DNA from: Siphonodentalium dalli | Taxonomy: Eukaryota > Mollusca > Scaphopoda > Gadilida > Siphonodentaliidae | Length of the DNA: 64,000 nucleotides | Direction: 5' to 3' | NCBI GenBank assembly: GCA_032622095.1 | Contig: CP136068.1 | Location: forward strand, 49,034,443 to 49,098,442 | Shown: positions 27,301 to 42,300 of the stretch, one piece after another | Numbering within the stretch: position 1 is the stretch's first letter | How the letters are laid out: the number at the start of each line of letters is the position of its first letter | Position numbers and translations under genes: made by a program | The notes under the pieces: model-generated | What the model was told of the DNA's origin: nothing | Seen by the model: only the letters and a program-made list of their open reading frames with translations | Database searches by the model: none

Positions 27301-30300
27301 TTCTGAAGGCATCTAACAGCAGTCATGTTGAAAATCGCTGAATGGTCAGTCTTTAAAACAAAATTCCCTCCTCTAGAGACATTATTTACCCATTATTCAT
27401 AAACCATCTAATAATATTTGTGAGGCCATACATAATACATCTCTTCTAAAAAAAATTCTCTGAAGTAAATTGACAGGTAAATCTATGTTACAAACCTCTG
27501 GGCTAGACCCACCTGTAGATCCTCATTGTGAACAAAGTTGAGCAGTCGCTGCGACAGTTCCTCGCTACTAATATTAGAATCGGCATTCGTTACCATGGCA
27601 CTAAGTCTGGCAAAGGTTCTGTAGAATTCCGACCAAGTACGAAGAAGAGTTTTCTGAGTTGCCTACAAATTACATGATGGGTGTCATTATGTGAAATTGC
27701 AATTGTTCAAATATCGTGCCAAGTTGTGACCCTTGAGCAAGATCGCTCATACTATGACTTTGAACCATGCATGTGTTAAGACAGTACTCAGTCAGTGTCA
27801 ATCGATCTTTTTAGTGTATTAACCTTGATATGCACATGAATTTGTTACAGCTGGGGTTGCTTCCTCATTGAGGATAGGATTGATAATAGTGTCAAATGCC
27901 CTGACCAAGGTAATATTTTATGTCAGAATTGCAAAATGTAAAGTTATGTTAGGCCACACAAAAAAAATAAAATGTTTCTCAAGTATCACCGCGTCCGCAA
28001 AATACCCCCCGCTGGCTACTTTTTATAGCTTACAACAAATAAAAATATAAAAACATGCCGCCGCACAAAATCTTGGCGATGTCGATACCCGCAAACAACA
28101 CAATAAGCTCAAGTCGTCTCCGCCAGCAATGCAAGGGCAGTAATTCTAAAATGAAAGCATTCCTTGCTCCGAATTGCCAATCGAGTTCACCCGTAATGCG
28201 CCAGCGAACACGCGGTAAACAAATAACCAGCATGGCGCTGATAAGTATGTGTCAGAAGGGGACTTAAATTTGTTTGTCCCTGGACAATTACGGAAGTTAA
28301 TTCGTCTGACAACATTTCCCGACGCGGCAATGGGTTCATAGAGAACCACTGTGAAACTATTGCTAATTGTGATGCGTATATTAGTGGGATTTCTGTTGGA
28401 AAGTCTCAGGATTCACAGGACTTTCAGTTCGTTTGCCAGAATCTAAATTCGGTCCAGGTTGCAGATATATTCGGCTGCTATTTGTGGATTACATTGGAGG
28501 ATGCCACACCAGTGTCGGAAAAAACGCAATTTCTGATCTCATGGACTCAAACAATAAAACTGGTTTACCCAATTTCAAAACAAAACAACAACAGCAAGGA
28601 CGAAATGATACAAAAATTCATCAATTTCCTTGAAGATAAACACCTTGGATTTTCCCCACATACCGTTGACAATATAGGCCAGGGCTCAAAATAATTTCAT
28701 TTTGCAAGAATCGAATGCCGAATCAAGTTTGTCATAAAGCACTGAAAATGGAAAAGTTTCACGAGAATCATTACAAGAATCTATTAGGTGATTCTCGTCG
28801 AATGTTAAGGCCTGTAGGCAGGAATTTTGTGCAGCTTGTGTACAACATGCTTTAGTATCTGGACCCTCATGTTAATAAACTAACTGAGAGATGTTGTCAC
28901 ATTCTGGATGGACTTCAAATTTTTCTTGGATACAATGATCCCAGAAAAAGTAAACACAAACTGCCGGTGCTTGAACTGTCAAAAATGGTAGAATATTCTG
29001 GACAACTTGTTGCTGTAATGGAACAACCCTTCATACAAAAACAAAATTGGCTTGGCGTCAAGGATCTCCTGAATAAGCTTGTGAATAAGGTAGACTGGAT
29101 ATGTTTTAAACCAAAATATTCTTGTTATTGTTAAACATCTGTTATTTCTGCAATAAATTTTAATGCTATAAATGAGAGATCTTCTTATTTTAATACAGCA
29201 TCCATAGGGTACATAACTTTGCATATATATTAAATAAACAGCTTCATTTTCCAACAACATATGAAAACAGATCATGATCATGAACAAACAAGGTAAATAT
29301 ACATTACACACCATGTTACGAACAGCCAAACCTTGTCTTAAGTCAATCTTTAATCATAAAAGCATGCCTGCCCATCATTTTTATACATAAAAATTCGGCA
29401 TAAAAAACCTGCCTGCCGGAAAAATTCAGCCCAAAAAAATAAAAATAAAAATCTGCCTGCCTGCTGGGTTTTTTTGAAAAAAAACTTGAGAAACACAATA
29501 TTTTTTGTGTGTGGCCTTATGTATTGTAGTGTCAAATAATCTGCTTGGGTGTTGAGGTCTTCACGAGTATATCACTATCTTAAGAAACATTCAATCTACA
29601 ATATTGCTGTATTTTAAGGTGGAGATATTATGCTCTATACTCTGCTCGGTGTTTGTGTTGAATCTCTCAGTATGAACACTTACACTCGGTACTCTTGTGA
29701 CCAGCGTTTGTGCTACTGGCAGCATGAGAACAGCTAACATGCAGTCGAACTTAGGAGCCAACGAATCGCCCTGATTCACCTCGTTAGTCTGAAATAGATG
29801 TGCATAATATGTGACTTGTAACTGAAATAGGTTTCCCAAACTCAAATAAATTACTGCAGTCTTTTGATTTATGTTGTGCACAACTGTGCCATCGCCTGGA
29901 ATTTAAAATTTGCCAGCGAAATGTTGCGCACCTCACAATCTTAGTCGAGTTGACTCAATAATAATTAATAAAATGTAGCACGGTAATGGTTCGGCTAACA
30001 ATGTTCGTCGGAGAAGTTATAGCATAAAAGGTTATACAACAAAGTGTTTTGGCAAGGTCAGTGTGTACTGCTCATGTGTGAGTGTCGCAGACAATCAAAG
30101 CAATGAAGGAAACATTGTTAAACGTGGAATGCTTCTGCATACCACACAAAATGTCAGACCAACATCCATAGTCCAATAAAGTACAACAAAATCAACTTTA
30201 ATTTTTTAAGTAAATTTATTTTGCTGAAGGCGATGTACTGAAATTTCGGATCTCCACCAACTATTCTGGCGTGATAATGCATAACAAGAGGTGTGCACTC

Positions 30301-33300
30301 GCGTGCTAGCATACCCCCACCGTGGCAAATTCAACTCGCATTATCTGTAAACCCAACAAAAAAGATTTTTAACTTTAAAGAAAAATTTGGATTAATAATA
30401 TTGATATGGTGTCGCAAGAAGCTTGTACAGAAAAAAATATACAATTGGTTCATATTTGTTCGAATGATTGCAGAAACCCAAAAAAGGGTAGAAAATGAAA
30501 CGCAACCTTAACATCTAAGATGGCTTTTGTCGAGTGTTTCGTCAGTCAAACCAAACTTCTGCTAAGAAGGCACACAACTCCAGGGAAAAAATTTGGACAA
30601 AGCTGATTTACGAACTCATCTGAGATATTATAGCAATAGACCTGTATATCAAATCCACAAAAAAAAATCCCAAAATTTTCTAAGTCAAAATAAGTCGAAA
30701 ATGAAGTGCAATGTTAGGAAAAACATAGCCAACCCTGAGCCGCATCATGTAGAGAGGGTGTTGTGAGAAGCATGTATACCAAAAATTATTGAAATCGGTT
30801 CATATTTGTTAAAGTTATTAAGTCGGACAGAATTTTCTAAGTCAAAATAAGTCGAAAAGTAAGGCGTAACTTAAAAAAAGAAAGTCGGACCGCAATTAGC
30901 ATCATGCGGAGAGGCGGTCCTAAGGAGATTGCATACAAAAAATTATTGAAATCGGTTCATAGTTGTTCGAGTTATGAGGTCGGACGGACGGACGGACGGA
31001 CACACAGAGGAAGAAAGTGTGACGGACAGACGTGGACGGACACACGGAGGGAGAAAGTGTGACGGACAGACGCAGTCAATCCAGTATACCCCCCATTTTC
31101 TTCGAAAGTGGGGGTATAATGATTCACAACCTGCTTTCATTACAAACCTTGATAATTTTGTCCATGAGTGGGTTGGTCACACTGCTCCAGAATCTCCACA
31201 TGGTTTCGGGATTCTCGACGAACTGGGCATTATTTGACAGGAACTGCATCACAAACTGACCGTATTCCAAACTCCCAGATGGGTTACTCAGTCCATGTTC
31301 AACCAGTGATCCAAACAAGCCTATATATCTGAATTTGAAAGAAACATGGTTTAACCCTAAATGTATTCTCCCGTACAGTTATAAAAGTATACAATCGAGT
31401 GGCCCATCAATCAATTGGAGGAATGTTCAGGTAATAAAACCAGACAGAGGAAAAGCTATGGGAAATGTTCAGATAGTAAGTTCAACCAATGAACTACTAG
31501 TGCCTGTGGTCGACATTGACAAATAAAACTATTTTCGTTTATCATTCTCAGTTGGTTTTATTTTCTGGAAGATACACAGGTATGCATGAACCCTTTCATG
31601 ACGGGAGCTGTGCTGGTGCAGCATTAAAGATCCTGTGCCAGTACATTCTCTTATATATGCGAGTCTCCCATAGGAGCCTCGCATATATACGAGAAAGCAC
31701 AGGCTTACAAGGTCAAGGTAAATATTGTTATGCCAATGTAGTCTCCGAATAACCTAAAGCTAATTAATAAATTATCTTTTATATGCGAGGCTCACCATGG
31801 GAGAGTCGCATATATATGAGAATGTATTGGCACCAGGATTTTCGTAAAATTTCAGAAAGATCCAGTCATGGAAGGGTTAAACTGTGGATTGGGAAGGGGA
31901 ATGGAAAGCAACCCAAAAAGGGACCCACTGGCACTCTCGCAGAAACCATAGCATAACACACTTACTTCTCATTATTGCACTCATCCTTCAGCAGTAAGGG
32001 TGTGAGAAGTAACTCAGTCAAGAACAATGCGGGTGTAGCCTGGAAAAATAGTAGCAAAATCCTAAAATGACTTACAGCTATTATAAAAGATGCTATCCAT
32101 CTCCAACCAAGAAAATATATCTCAATTCTTATTTGAAGTAATAATTTAATTTAATCTTATATCTTCAACAAAAGCCTCTTTAACCCTTTACCCAACAAAC
32201 CGGCCAAAACCGGCCAAATAAAGCTTCAACAGCCTAAAATATCTTCGGTCTGTCTCAATAGAACCATACAAATATGGATATCATTGGAACCGGCTCCTTG
32301 ACCACATTGTGATAGTTACAGTTAGCCCTGTGCCAATGCATTCTCTTATATATGCGAGTCGACCATAGGTCGCCTCGCATATATAAGAGAATGCATTGGC
32401 CTAAAAAAAATCTTTTTTTAACACTTTTTACCATTTTTTCTTACATTCTTTAACAATTTTATAATTTTTAATGTGTTAAGCCAATGCATTCTCTTATATA
32501 TGCGAGGCGACCTATGGTCGACTCGCATATATAAGAGAATGCATTGGCACAGGGCCCTTCTGTTGGGTAAAGGGTTAACTGGACAATTGGATGATTGGAT
32601 ACATGTTTTATTAGGCCCTCTTCAGGTGATGAGGGAGGGACACCCGAAAATATATTATTGTTTATTTAATTGGACCTATAAACGATGTTTATAAATTAAC
32701 CTCTTCACTGCTGAATGACGTTGTTGTGTCATGTGCTGGGCCATTGATGTTATGGCAATTTTCCAGTGGAAAAATATAACAGGGATTATTCTGAAAACCA
32801 TAAACTGATTTCATTGAATTGTTATTATCCATCTATATAAAAGTCAAGTGTTTGTGTGTGTGTGTTGTGTCTGTCTGTAACTCAGTCATTATTTTGGCCT
32901 GTTTAAAAATAAATGACCCTAATGTCCATTGCACCCAAATTTTGACCATGTCTGGTTGCATGTCTTAGAATATAACACGCAAAATTGCAGGCCGATCGGT
33001 TAACCCTTTACCCAACAGAACGGCCCTGTGCCAATGCATTCTCTTATATATGCGAGTCGACCATAGGTCGCCTCGCATATATAAGAGAATGCATTGGCTT
33101 AACACATTAAAAATTATAAAATTGTTAAAGAATGTAAGAAAAAATTGTAAAAAGTGTTTAAAAAAGTTTTTTTTTAGGCCAATGCATTCTCTTATATATG
33201 CGAGGCGACCTATGGTCGACTCGCATATATAAGAGAATGCATTGGCACAGGGCATAACTGTAACCATCACAATGTGGTCAAGGAGCCGGTTCCAATGATA

Positions 33301-36300
33301 TCCATATTTGTATGGTTCTATTGAGACAGACCGAAGATATTTTAGGCTGTTGAAGCTTTATTTGGCCGGTTTTGGCCGGTTTGTTGGGTAAAGGGTTAAA
33401 GAGGACCTGAAATTTAGCACGCTTTCTAAGGGTCATAAAAACAATATTTTACTTGTAATCATAGCGCGGTGTACTGAGATAAATTTAGAGTTACACCGCT
33501 TGGATTGGATGACCACAATTAATTACAAGTGTTGATAGCGATGTCATCATTGTAACCTGTCATATATGACAGGCAATCCACTTGTCATTCATAATCCTGA
33601 AACATCACACATTGTTTCAAACATACAGATACTATCGTTCCAAAGTAATCATTTTTGAGTTGCCATTATGAGTAATGGACTGCTGCTGGTGCACTGAAAT
33701 ACGGACGTATAGCAAACAGTGCGACATTTCTAGTCCGTCCTCAGAAAGAACATATAGCAGCCAAGAGGTTAAAGATCTCTTCAGTCAAGTAAACAATTTC
33801 ACAAGTAGAAAATCCAGCTTAATGAAAAGGAAGTTATATTTAATTAACTTACATGCAGCTTCTCTCCACCAGAGATACCATAGGCTGTGGCACATAGCAC
33901 CTTTCTTGGGAGTGATGTTAATACTTCAAACATTCTCTGTTAAGCAAATAAGCAATCTCATTAAAGTAATAATTAAAACTATCAGCAGGGTTCCTATACC
34001 ACTATGAGAAAACAATTCGATGACATTTCCAAAACATTGACCCCAATTTTAAGAAAATTTCACGGGCTTCCTGGTCCAAATTCCAGGACCGTTCCATGAC
34101 CATACCTGGTAAGAAATGTTTTTAATTTTCAAACAGATTCAGAATGTAACTTGCAAAGTCAATTACATTCGACCAGCAGTTTGGCCTGTATTCTGGTCCG
34201 CAAAGCCAAATGACATCATAAACATGTCAAGAAAAGTCAAATTCTACTGATATGATTCTTAAATAATTACTAGTATACAGTAATGCCCTAATTAATCGAC
34301 TCCTTTAACCACAGCAGAATTATGGGTAACTTTTCAGGATTTAGTCGGAAATATGGCTTGTTGCCATATTTCCGACTAAATCCTGAAAAGTTACCCATAA
34401 TTCTGCTGTGGTTAAAGGAGTCGATTAATTAGGGCATTACTGTATATTCTGTTAAATAATAGGTAACATTGTTAATATATATATATTTGTCATTTTGACA
34501 TCGGTCTCATGTGGACGTTTTTTTTATGTCATTAATCTGTTAACTGTTACTGACGTCTTAATTGATTTTCATTGAGATAACCATTGAGATAATTAAATTA
34601 ATTATTTATAATAACTGTTTAAATAAAAGGCCGCTCGGCCACAGTGTCCCCCGAACCGGTGGCTTCATTTGGAGCGGAGGCTTTGTATAAGTATACTATA
34701 TGGATAAGACACTTGTGCATTGTCTCATTACTGACATGCATACAAATAACCAAATCTTAAAAAAAACTCTTAAAGTCAAAATATAACCTCAAATTGGCAC
34801 AAAATGAAGAAAATTACAAGTCGAAAAGCCCATAACTCTGAGAAAAATCATCGGTTCAAACTCAAATTCGAACTTGACCTGTATCGTGATATGACTGATC
34901 CACATAAAAACGGTATTTGCAATTAAAGGATATCATCCGGAAACCGAAAAAGTGAGAAATTTTCTAAGTAAAACAAGTCGAATAAAAGGTCGGTAGACCT
35001 CATGACCGCCTCTAAGCGTCGGCTTGATACAACCGTTGTTTGCGTATAAAAATTGGCATGGCGGAACACGAAATCGAATTTGATCTGTCTTTTGTGCTAG
35101 TAAACCTACATATACCAAATTTAATTTCATTCAGTACACATTTACTAAAGTTATCATCCGGAAATCTCAAATTGGCAAAAATTTTAAGTAAAAAAGGGAC
35201 ATAACTCTGGTGAAAATTGGCGGGCGGAACCCAAATTTGGTTTAAATCTGATTCACTCTACTAAAGTTATCATCCGGACACCAACTTTGGTTTAAATCTG
35301 ATTCACTCTACTAAAGTTATCATCCGGACACCAACTTTTGGTGTTTTATATGTCGGGTCGGCGGACAAAAAAGGCCATAACTCTCGCAAAAATTATCGGA
35401 TTAAACCGAAATTCGAACTTGAGCTGTATTTTGATATAAGTAATCCACAAAAAAACGGGTTTTGCATATATACAATCCAAAATCAAGTTATCATCCGGAA
35501 ACAAAAAAAACAGAATTTTCTGTTGAAAAAGGGGCATAACTCTGCCAAACATGGTCGGGCAGAACCCAAGTTCGAACTTGACCTGTGTTTTGCTGGGAGA
35601 AAGTAATATACCAAATTTGGTTTGAATCCGATTAACTCTACAAAAGTTATCATACAGAAACCAACTTTCAGGGGTTTTCTAAGTAAAAAAAAGGGCCACA
35701 ACTCTCGCAAAAATGGGCGGAGCAAACCCATATTCGAACTTGACCTTTATTTTGGTCTGATAAACTCACCTAGGAAATTTGCTTTTGATCTAATAACCGA
35801 AACTAAAGTTATCATCCGGAAACCATTTCCGAACAGACGGTCGGACACCGGCTATTTTAATAGTCCCCCGAATTTTTTTTTTCGGGGGACAAAAAAGAGG
35901 TTGCACCAGCGGTGCTGGCATACTCCCCACGTTGGCAAATTCGAACTGACAAAGTATGGATGACGAAAAAAAAAGCCAACATTTACATATAAACAAAGAT
36001 AAATGACTCTAGAACGGAAAACATAAACAAAATGAGTGAACACTCAATTGATTACCATCACAGTAAGGAACAACAATGCCAAATATCATTGTTATCCGTC
36101 AACCGGTGGAGGAGATATGGACAAAAAACTCAAAAATAATCAAAGATGAATAACTCTAGAATGAAAAAGCAGAAAAAGATTGAACATTCAATTGATTGCC
36201 CTCATACCAAATTTCATTCCAATTCGACAACCGGTGTTTCAGATATAATCCCAGACAGATGGACGAAAAAACAACGGATAAATGTCCGGACGGACGAGGT

Positions 36301-39300
36301 CAATCAAGTATACCCACTATTCTCTTCGAGAGTGGGGGTTACCCGGGTATAATATATAATTACTTCAATTGTACAATATCAAATATAAATTAATTGTAAG
36401 TTGTCAAGTAGCAAATTTTCTGCACGTTTGCACAACCACTGGCAGAAAAAGTGGTCTCAGTCGATTAATTATGTGTGACATCACACGTACGTACACCCGT
36501 TACATATAAACAACCCCAAGCTCAGCATGAATTCATGAGAATTTTAACTCACCAGTATGGCCCTATTTGGAAGAACTTGGCTGAGCACAATAATTTGGAA
36601 ATGTGAGAAGAAGTTGGTGATGACTTCACGAATCTCACCTCCGCTACCCTGCTCAACAGCATGTTTCATGTGTGCAACCAGCAGGTACCAGATATGGTAC
36701 AACAGACCTTCTGAAATTCAAGACATGTGAAATTTAAACTCAGGTCATATAAATAAAAAAGTTCTGTTGAATATTACTCAGGTTATTATCCAGACACCTA
36801 ACATTTTGGTTGGAAGGACAGACAGAAAAGCAGATGAACAGACACTGATCATGTCTATAGCGTTTATATCATATTTTTTTTGGAGAAACAAATGTATAAT
36901 AAGTTAGTTCAACAAACTGTTTTTTTTTTCACATTGTAAAATTTGAAGGCGCTTTCTCTTGAAAATTTAAAAACAGGCATTGCAGGGGTTTTGAAATGTT
37001 CAAGGGAAAGCTCACATCAAACATCATGGTATTTGAAAATGTTTATCATTTATTAACCCTTCCATGACTGGAGCTTACTGAAATTTGTTTTAAACCCTGT
37101 GCCAATGCATTCTCTTATATATCCGAGTCGCCACGTACATATAAAAGAATACATTGGCTAACAATACCAGCACAGCTCCCGTCATGAAAGGGTTGAACAT
37201 CATTGCATCATGCTTTAACATCTAGTTTATAAAATAAATTTAATATGCCTATATTTGGTCTCCAACCAGTTATAATACATGGATACTATCATTTAGGCTT
37301 GAATATCGTAGGTCACTTAAAAGTGTATCTTTTGGGCCATAATTACAACATAATATTTATCAAATCAATTTCATTGATTATGAAAATAAATTGGATATTT
37401 TTTAATCTAAGTTTTGGAGTTTACAGACTATGTATGTCACTTAAAGCCAAGCTGGACAACATTAATTTCAGCTAACAAATGCATTTGATGAGATAAGATT
37501 GTTACCTTCCATTTCATGTCCGACCGCTGATACAAGCTCCGCGAAGCAAGTGACAAAGAATGAGGCTTGCTTGGTGAAGAATGCTGAACCTGTTATAATG
37601 TTGTGTTCCAGGGAATCTGAGGGGGGAAAAAACAAGGCCATTCACTCATACAGCATCAACACGTGTGATACCCATACTTACTGAAGCATAAATCAAAGCA
37701 CAACAAATGAACATTGACGCAAAACAAAGGAATAAATTTACATGGGGAAGCAGATGCGTAGGAGTCTGAAAACGTGTAATGAATAAAAGCTATATTTCTG
37801 CCTGTAGAGATATGATTCCTGGAAGATTTTAAAAATCCATTTTAGCACTAACAATGAGATCCATGGGATCAATGTTTGACTAAAGAAATATTTCTCAAAA
37901 AAGACAATATCTTTGTTGCATTCTCTAGTAACAGACTCAGGTGAGTAGCAATAGCAGATCTATATTGAACATTTTTCAGAACTACACACGTTTAACCCTT
38001 TCAGTGCCAGGTCCGATTTTTGTATCAACCCATGTACCCTGTGCCAATGCATTCTCTTATATATGCGAGTCGACCATAGGTCGCCTCGCATATATAAGAG
38101 AATGCATTGGCCTAACAATTTTTCATCTTTTGATATTATTTTTTACAATTTTAATAATTTTTTCTTATATTCTTTAACAGGTATATTTAGTAGGTTTAGT
38201 GCCAGGGAATCTTATGTTTTTTATGGGCATCAAAATTATTACTATGAATACTTGGTGATAGTTTTGAGTTATAACATGCCCCTAAGGTGTTATCCAGTTT
38301 GTTTTTAAATTCGCTATAGCATGCTTAAGCATACCCGAAAAAAATTCAACCTGTGGCACTCAAAGGGTTAAATGTTGAAAAATAATAAATTTGCCAAACA
38401 GGATTTTCTATATTGCTTATGTGAATTTGAAACTTGGTTTTAAAATTGACAAAACTAGATGAATCTATGTGTTAAGATTATCCAAATTATGATGAAATAA
38501 TTGTAACAGCATAGCTTTCTATCTGCTATATTTTCTAGATGCGACAGGTGCTATCAAAGTTAATTTAGCACAAGCCGTTACTTTGAAATTGAAGCCCATA
38601 ATTTTGGCAAACAGCAAAAATAAGTTTTGGCAATAAGACAAATATAAATTTGTTGACTTGCATCCCCTCCCGACTATATTTTAGACCCCTCCTCAATTTA
38701 TTTTTATTTGTATATCTTTTTATATGTAAACTTCTTTCTATATCTTAACCTTCAAATTACATTTGACCAAATTGGACAATCTAAATCACCTTATATCATA
38801 CACGATAGGATACGGCTGCAATATCTAGAAATGTCAATGACCATTTATGTTAGGAAGAATAAAATATAGAAAATACCCCCCCCCCCCCCCCCGCCCCATT
38901 TCTCTGAAAAAGTCAATGTAAATCTAGCAATTTAGTTATATTTGGCACCATATATAGTAAATGCTACCATTGCAGAGAGATATGGAAATAATTTAGTTTC
39001 ATTATTCCACTCTTTCACTCAATAATTTCCCATAGTTTTCCATCCATCACTTACCAAGCTCATAGTGGCAATTCGGTAAATCAAAATTGCTTGGCTTTGG
39101 GCCAAGAAAATGAGCTAACACTTCAGCTCCCTTCAATTGCAACGGTCCAAACACCCCCATCTGTGAACCTGAAGAGCCGAGGTTTAGACGAGGTGTGGCT
39201 GGACTCGATCCGGGTATCATTTTACCTGAAAACAAAATGGAACCTTTCAAGTCTGCAAATAATGTGCCTGTTATTTGCAGAATGAGGTCCCCAGAGGTGA

Positions 39301-42300
39301 TTTTAGTGATGCTATCCTCACACAACGGGCAATCATTACCAAATTCACCATCTGGGGACCTCATTCTGCTTTGGCCTCATCTTCTGGGAGGGAAGTATCT
39401 ATATATTGACTCAAATTAACATTGTTTTAGTTACTCTTTCCCTTCTGGGAAGTTTCTATATCCCCTAATTTGCAGAAGATAAAATGAGTAATCAAGGTGA
39501 CTAATGGGTGAACATCACCATCTTCAGCTGGGAAACTTCAATCTGATCCTAGGTCTCATAAGACCTAAGTAGAATGAGGTTCCCAGCGGGTGAATTTGGT
39601 GATGCTACCCCCGCACAGAGGGATAGCGTCACTAAATTCACCCTCTGGGGACCTCATTCTGCAAATGACACAAACACTATGTGCAGGCTTGGAACCTTTG
39701 AGATATTGAACACTGGCTACTTAATTCCCATTTATAAACTTACAGGGATGTGTGGCTAATGAGTTCCAACACTTACAACCAGGGCATCACGACTTTAGAT
39801 AAATGGGAAACCAAGGGTTTCTTTCTACAAAGCGCCTGCTTATATTGGAAGTCCAAGAAAATAATAAAAAAGATTATTCCAATGCATACTTAACACTTAA
39901 GGGTCAATATACGAATATTCCAAATTTTTGAATTTACTGCCATAATCTCTGTATTCTGAGTGCTAAACCGTCACAGTGCGTAACATCCGGTATGAGCTTT
40001 GGGCATACGTATCTATGACGTATTTTGCAATGCAAATGGTAAATGTGGGTACGATTTTTCTGCCAACGTTTTCCAATTATTTCGTTCAACTGGGCCAGGT
40101 GTATGATTAATAAACAAATAGATGTCCGGATCCTCTGTGACAAAAAAATAATGAATTTTATTTCTAATTTTCCCACACATACTACTGTGTGACAGCAAAT
40201 GATAGTATATTTAGAACACCATACTGTTCGACAGTGGTCGGTGCATAGATATCGATATCTTACTTTTGTTTATTTTATGTTGAATATATGTGACATGATT
40301 ATCTTTCTGCTTACCCATTCTTTGCATGCTAGGAGTGGATCCACTAGCAGATGATATGATTTTTGTTCCACCAACACAGAACTGCAGTAAGGGCATGCAT
40401 ACCTGGAATAAAGAATCAAATTATTAATTGATCTGACACGTCCAAAAAAAAACAGGAAAGGTACATCCTCAATTAAACTATTATACAGGGTTACCGCCAG
40501 GCCGGCTGCGGGGCCGTCCCACGGAAGCACCCCCCCCCCCCCCCCCCCGTTGGTCGTTGAATGAAATCCCGCTCATACACAAATAAATGACAACATTAAA
40601 AACTTATTCAGTCTTGTCTGTGTAGACAGGCTATATATCTACACTTATTTCCATTAATAATGACCAAATGGAATCGACACAGTCCATCTTCAGAAAAAAA
40701 AATAACAGCATGAACAAACCATAAATAGTGACACCCCACAAATAGTTCCACTGGATTCCCACACGTGATTGGTGGGGAATTCCCCATCAGGGGAGATATC
40801 ATTGGTTCAATTTACTTCAGAGTATGGGTACGTGGATCATAAAAACTGCCTCATTTATTATCTTGAGGTGAATATTGACGAGGCGTTTGGACTAATTTAT
40901 TCATCATTATTCCAACTTGTATAAAACATGTGTATAATTTGAGGCATGAGGAAACACAAAATTATCGTATCATTTATAGTAATATAAAATTGCGACTTTG
41001 CTTAATGTTATTTTAGGGCAATGGATCGTTAATTTAGTGGTTGCCACATTGTCGCGAACTGAAGCATGAAAACGCTTGGGCTAATGGCGATCATCATAAA
41101 AGAATCTTTGTGCAACATACACAAGTTCGCGGCTTCGCGTTAATGCCCCATTAAAGAATAACACGCTGACCATGCATGCCCTCTTTTAGAGTAAGAGTTT
41201 GTCTAATGCTCGTTCAGGGCTGGCTTAGATAATCATTCAGATGTGACATCATCCAGTACAAGTTTGCAGACACGTGCAGTTAACTGTGTCACAATAATAG
41301 AGACAATCAAAGCTATTATACCGCAGTCATTGAATATCATGCACGTGTCCACAATTATTAGTCAGGTCAAGGACGCCTAATGTTTTTCTGCTCTTTTGCA
41401 GTTGAATTACCAGATACTAATACATATAATTTGATATAATTTTTTTTTTGCACTTTTCTGATGACTGCATCCAGTGTTATAGAAAATGTTATAATTTGAT
41501 ATAAAAAATTTTTATATGGGATTAATCATCTTTTTAGATTTGGTTTGCGCCGGCATTTTGTTTTGTTGCTTACCTGTGATCGCGTTTGTTTCTCAAAATC
41601 CTGATGAAAAATGCCCCTCATGACGTACCGATCCATAAGTCGCAGGAAGTTTTTAATAAGGAAAATTGGGTTAGTAAGTTGCGATTTATACACCGGCCGT
41701 ACGGTACGGTAAATGGCGAAATTACAGATAAATCGGTCTTCATATATTTAATTATTTACTGGGTTTCCCCCATAGCAGCTACCGGAACCATTCCCCTGAC
41801 CCCTAGCGGAAACCCTGCATTATATTTAACTATTATATAGGTGCATTTGACAGTGGCATAATTATACTATTTCCCTGTTTTTGTGGAAACTTTGGGATCA
41901 CACATCCCAGTGAACAACATTACATCAAATAAAAGGTCAGCCGACCAGTGTCCCCCAACAACGTGGCAAGTCGATGCCGCTTTGTTAAAGAAAATGTTGA
42001 AATTTTTTAAGTCGAAAAGGGTTAATAACTCAGTAAAATCTTCAATATAAGGGCAACAATATTCTGAAGATTCAATTCTCTAGGATGAAAACTGTAGGAG
42101 TTGATTACACCATGAAGGTACGCTCATACTGAAAATTATTTAAAAAAATTCTAAGTTGAAAAGAGTTAATAATTCTGTCAAAAAATAATTGTTCTGTCAT
42201 CTATATACATGTTGCACATCTACAATATATGGGCAACAATATTCTGAAGTTTCAAATCTCTGGGATGAAATCTGTAGGAGGAGATGATTACACCATGAAG

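Noticed and set aside
27190-27370. Possible extra RIF1 exon (a minus-strand frame of over 40 codons containing MTAVRCLQNES)
   Set aside because: Exons 17 and 18 join directly in phase and their spacing matches vertebrate RIF1; there is no residue gap for another exon.
32473-33270. ORFs repeating a YICES...GRLAYIRECIGL-type peptide
   Set aside because: They are translations of the palindromic MITE hairpin core and recur wherever that core occurs.
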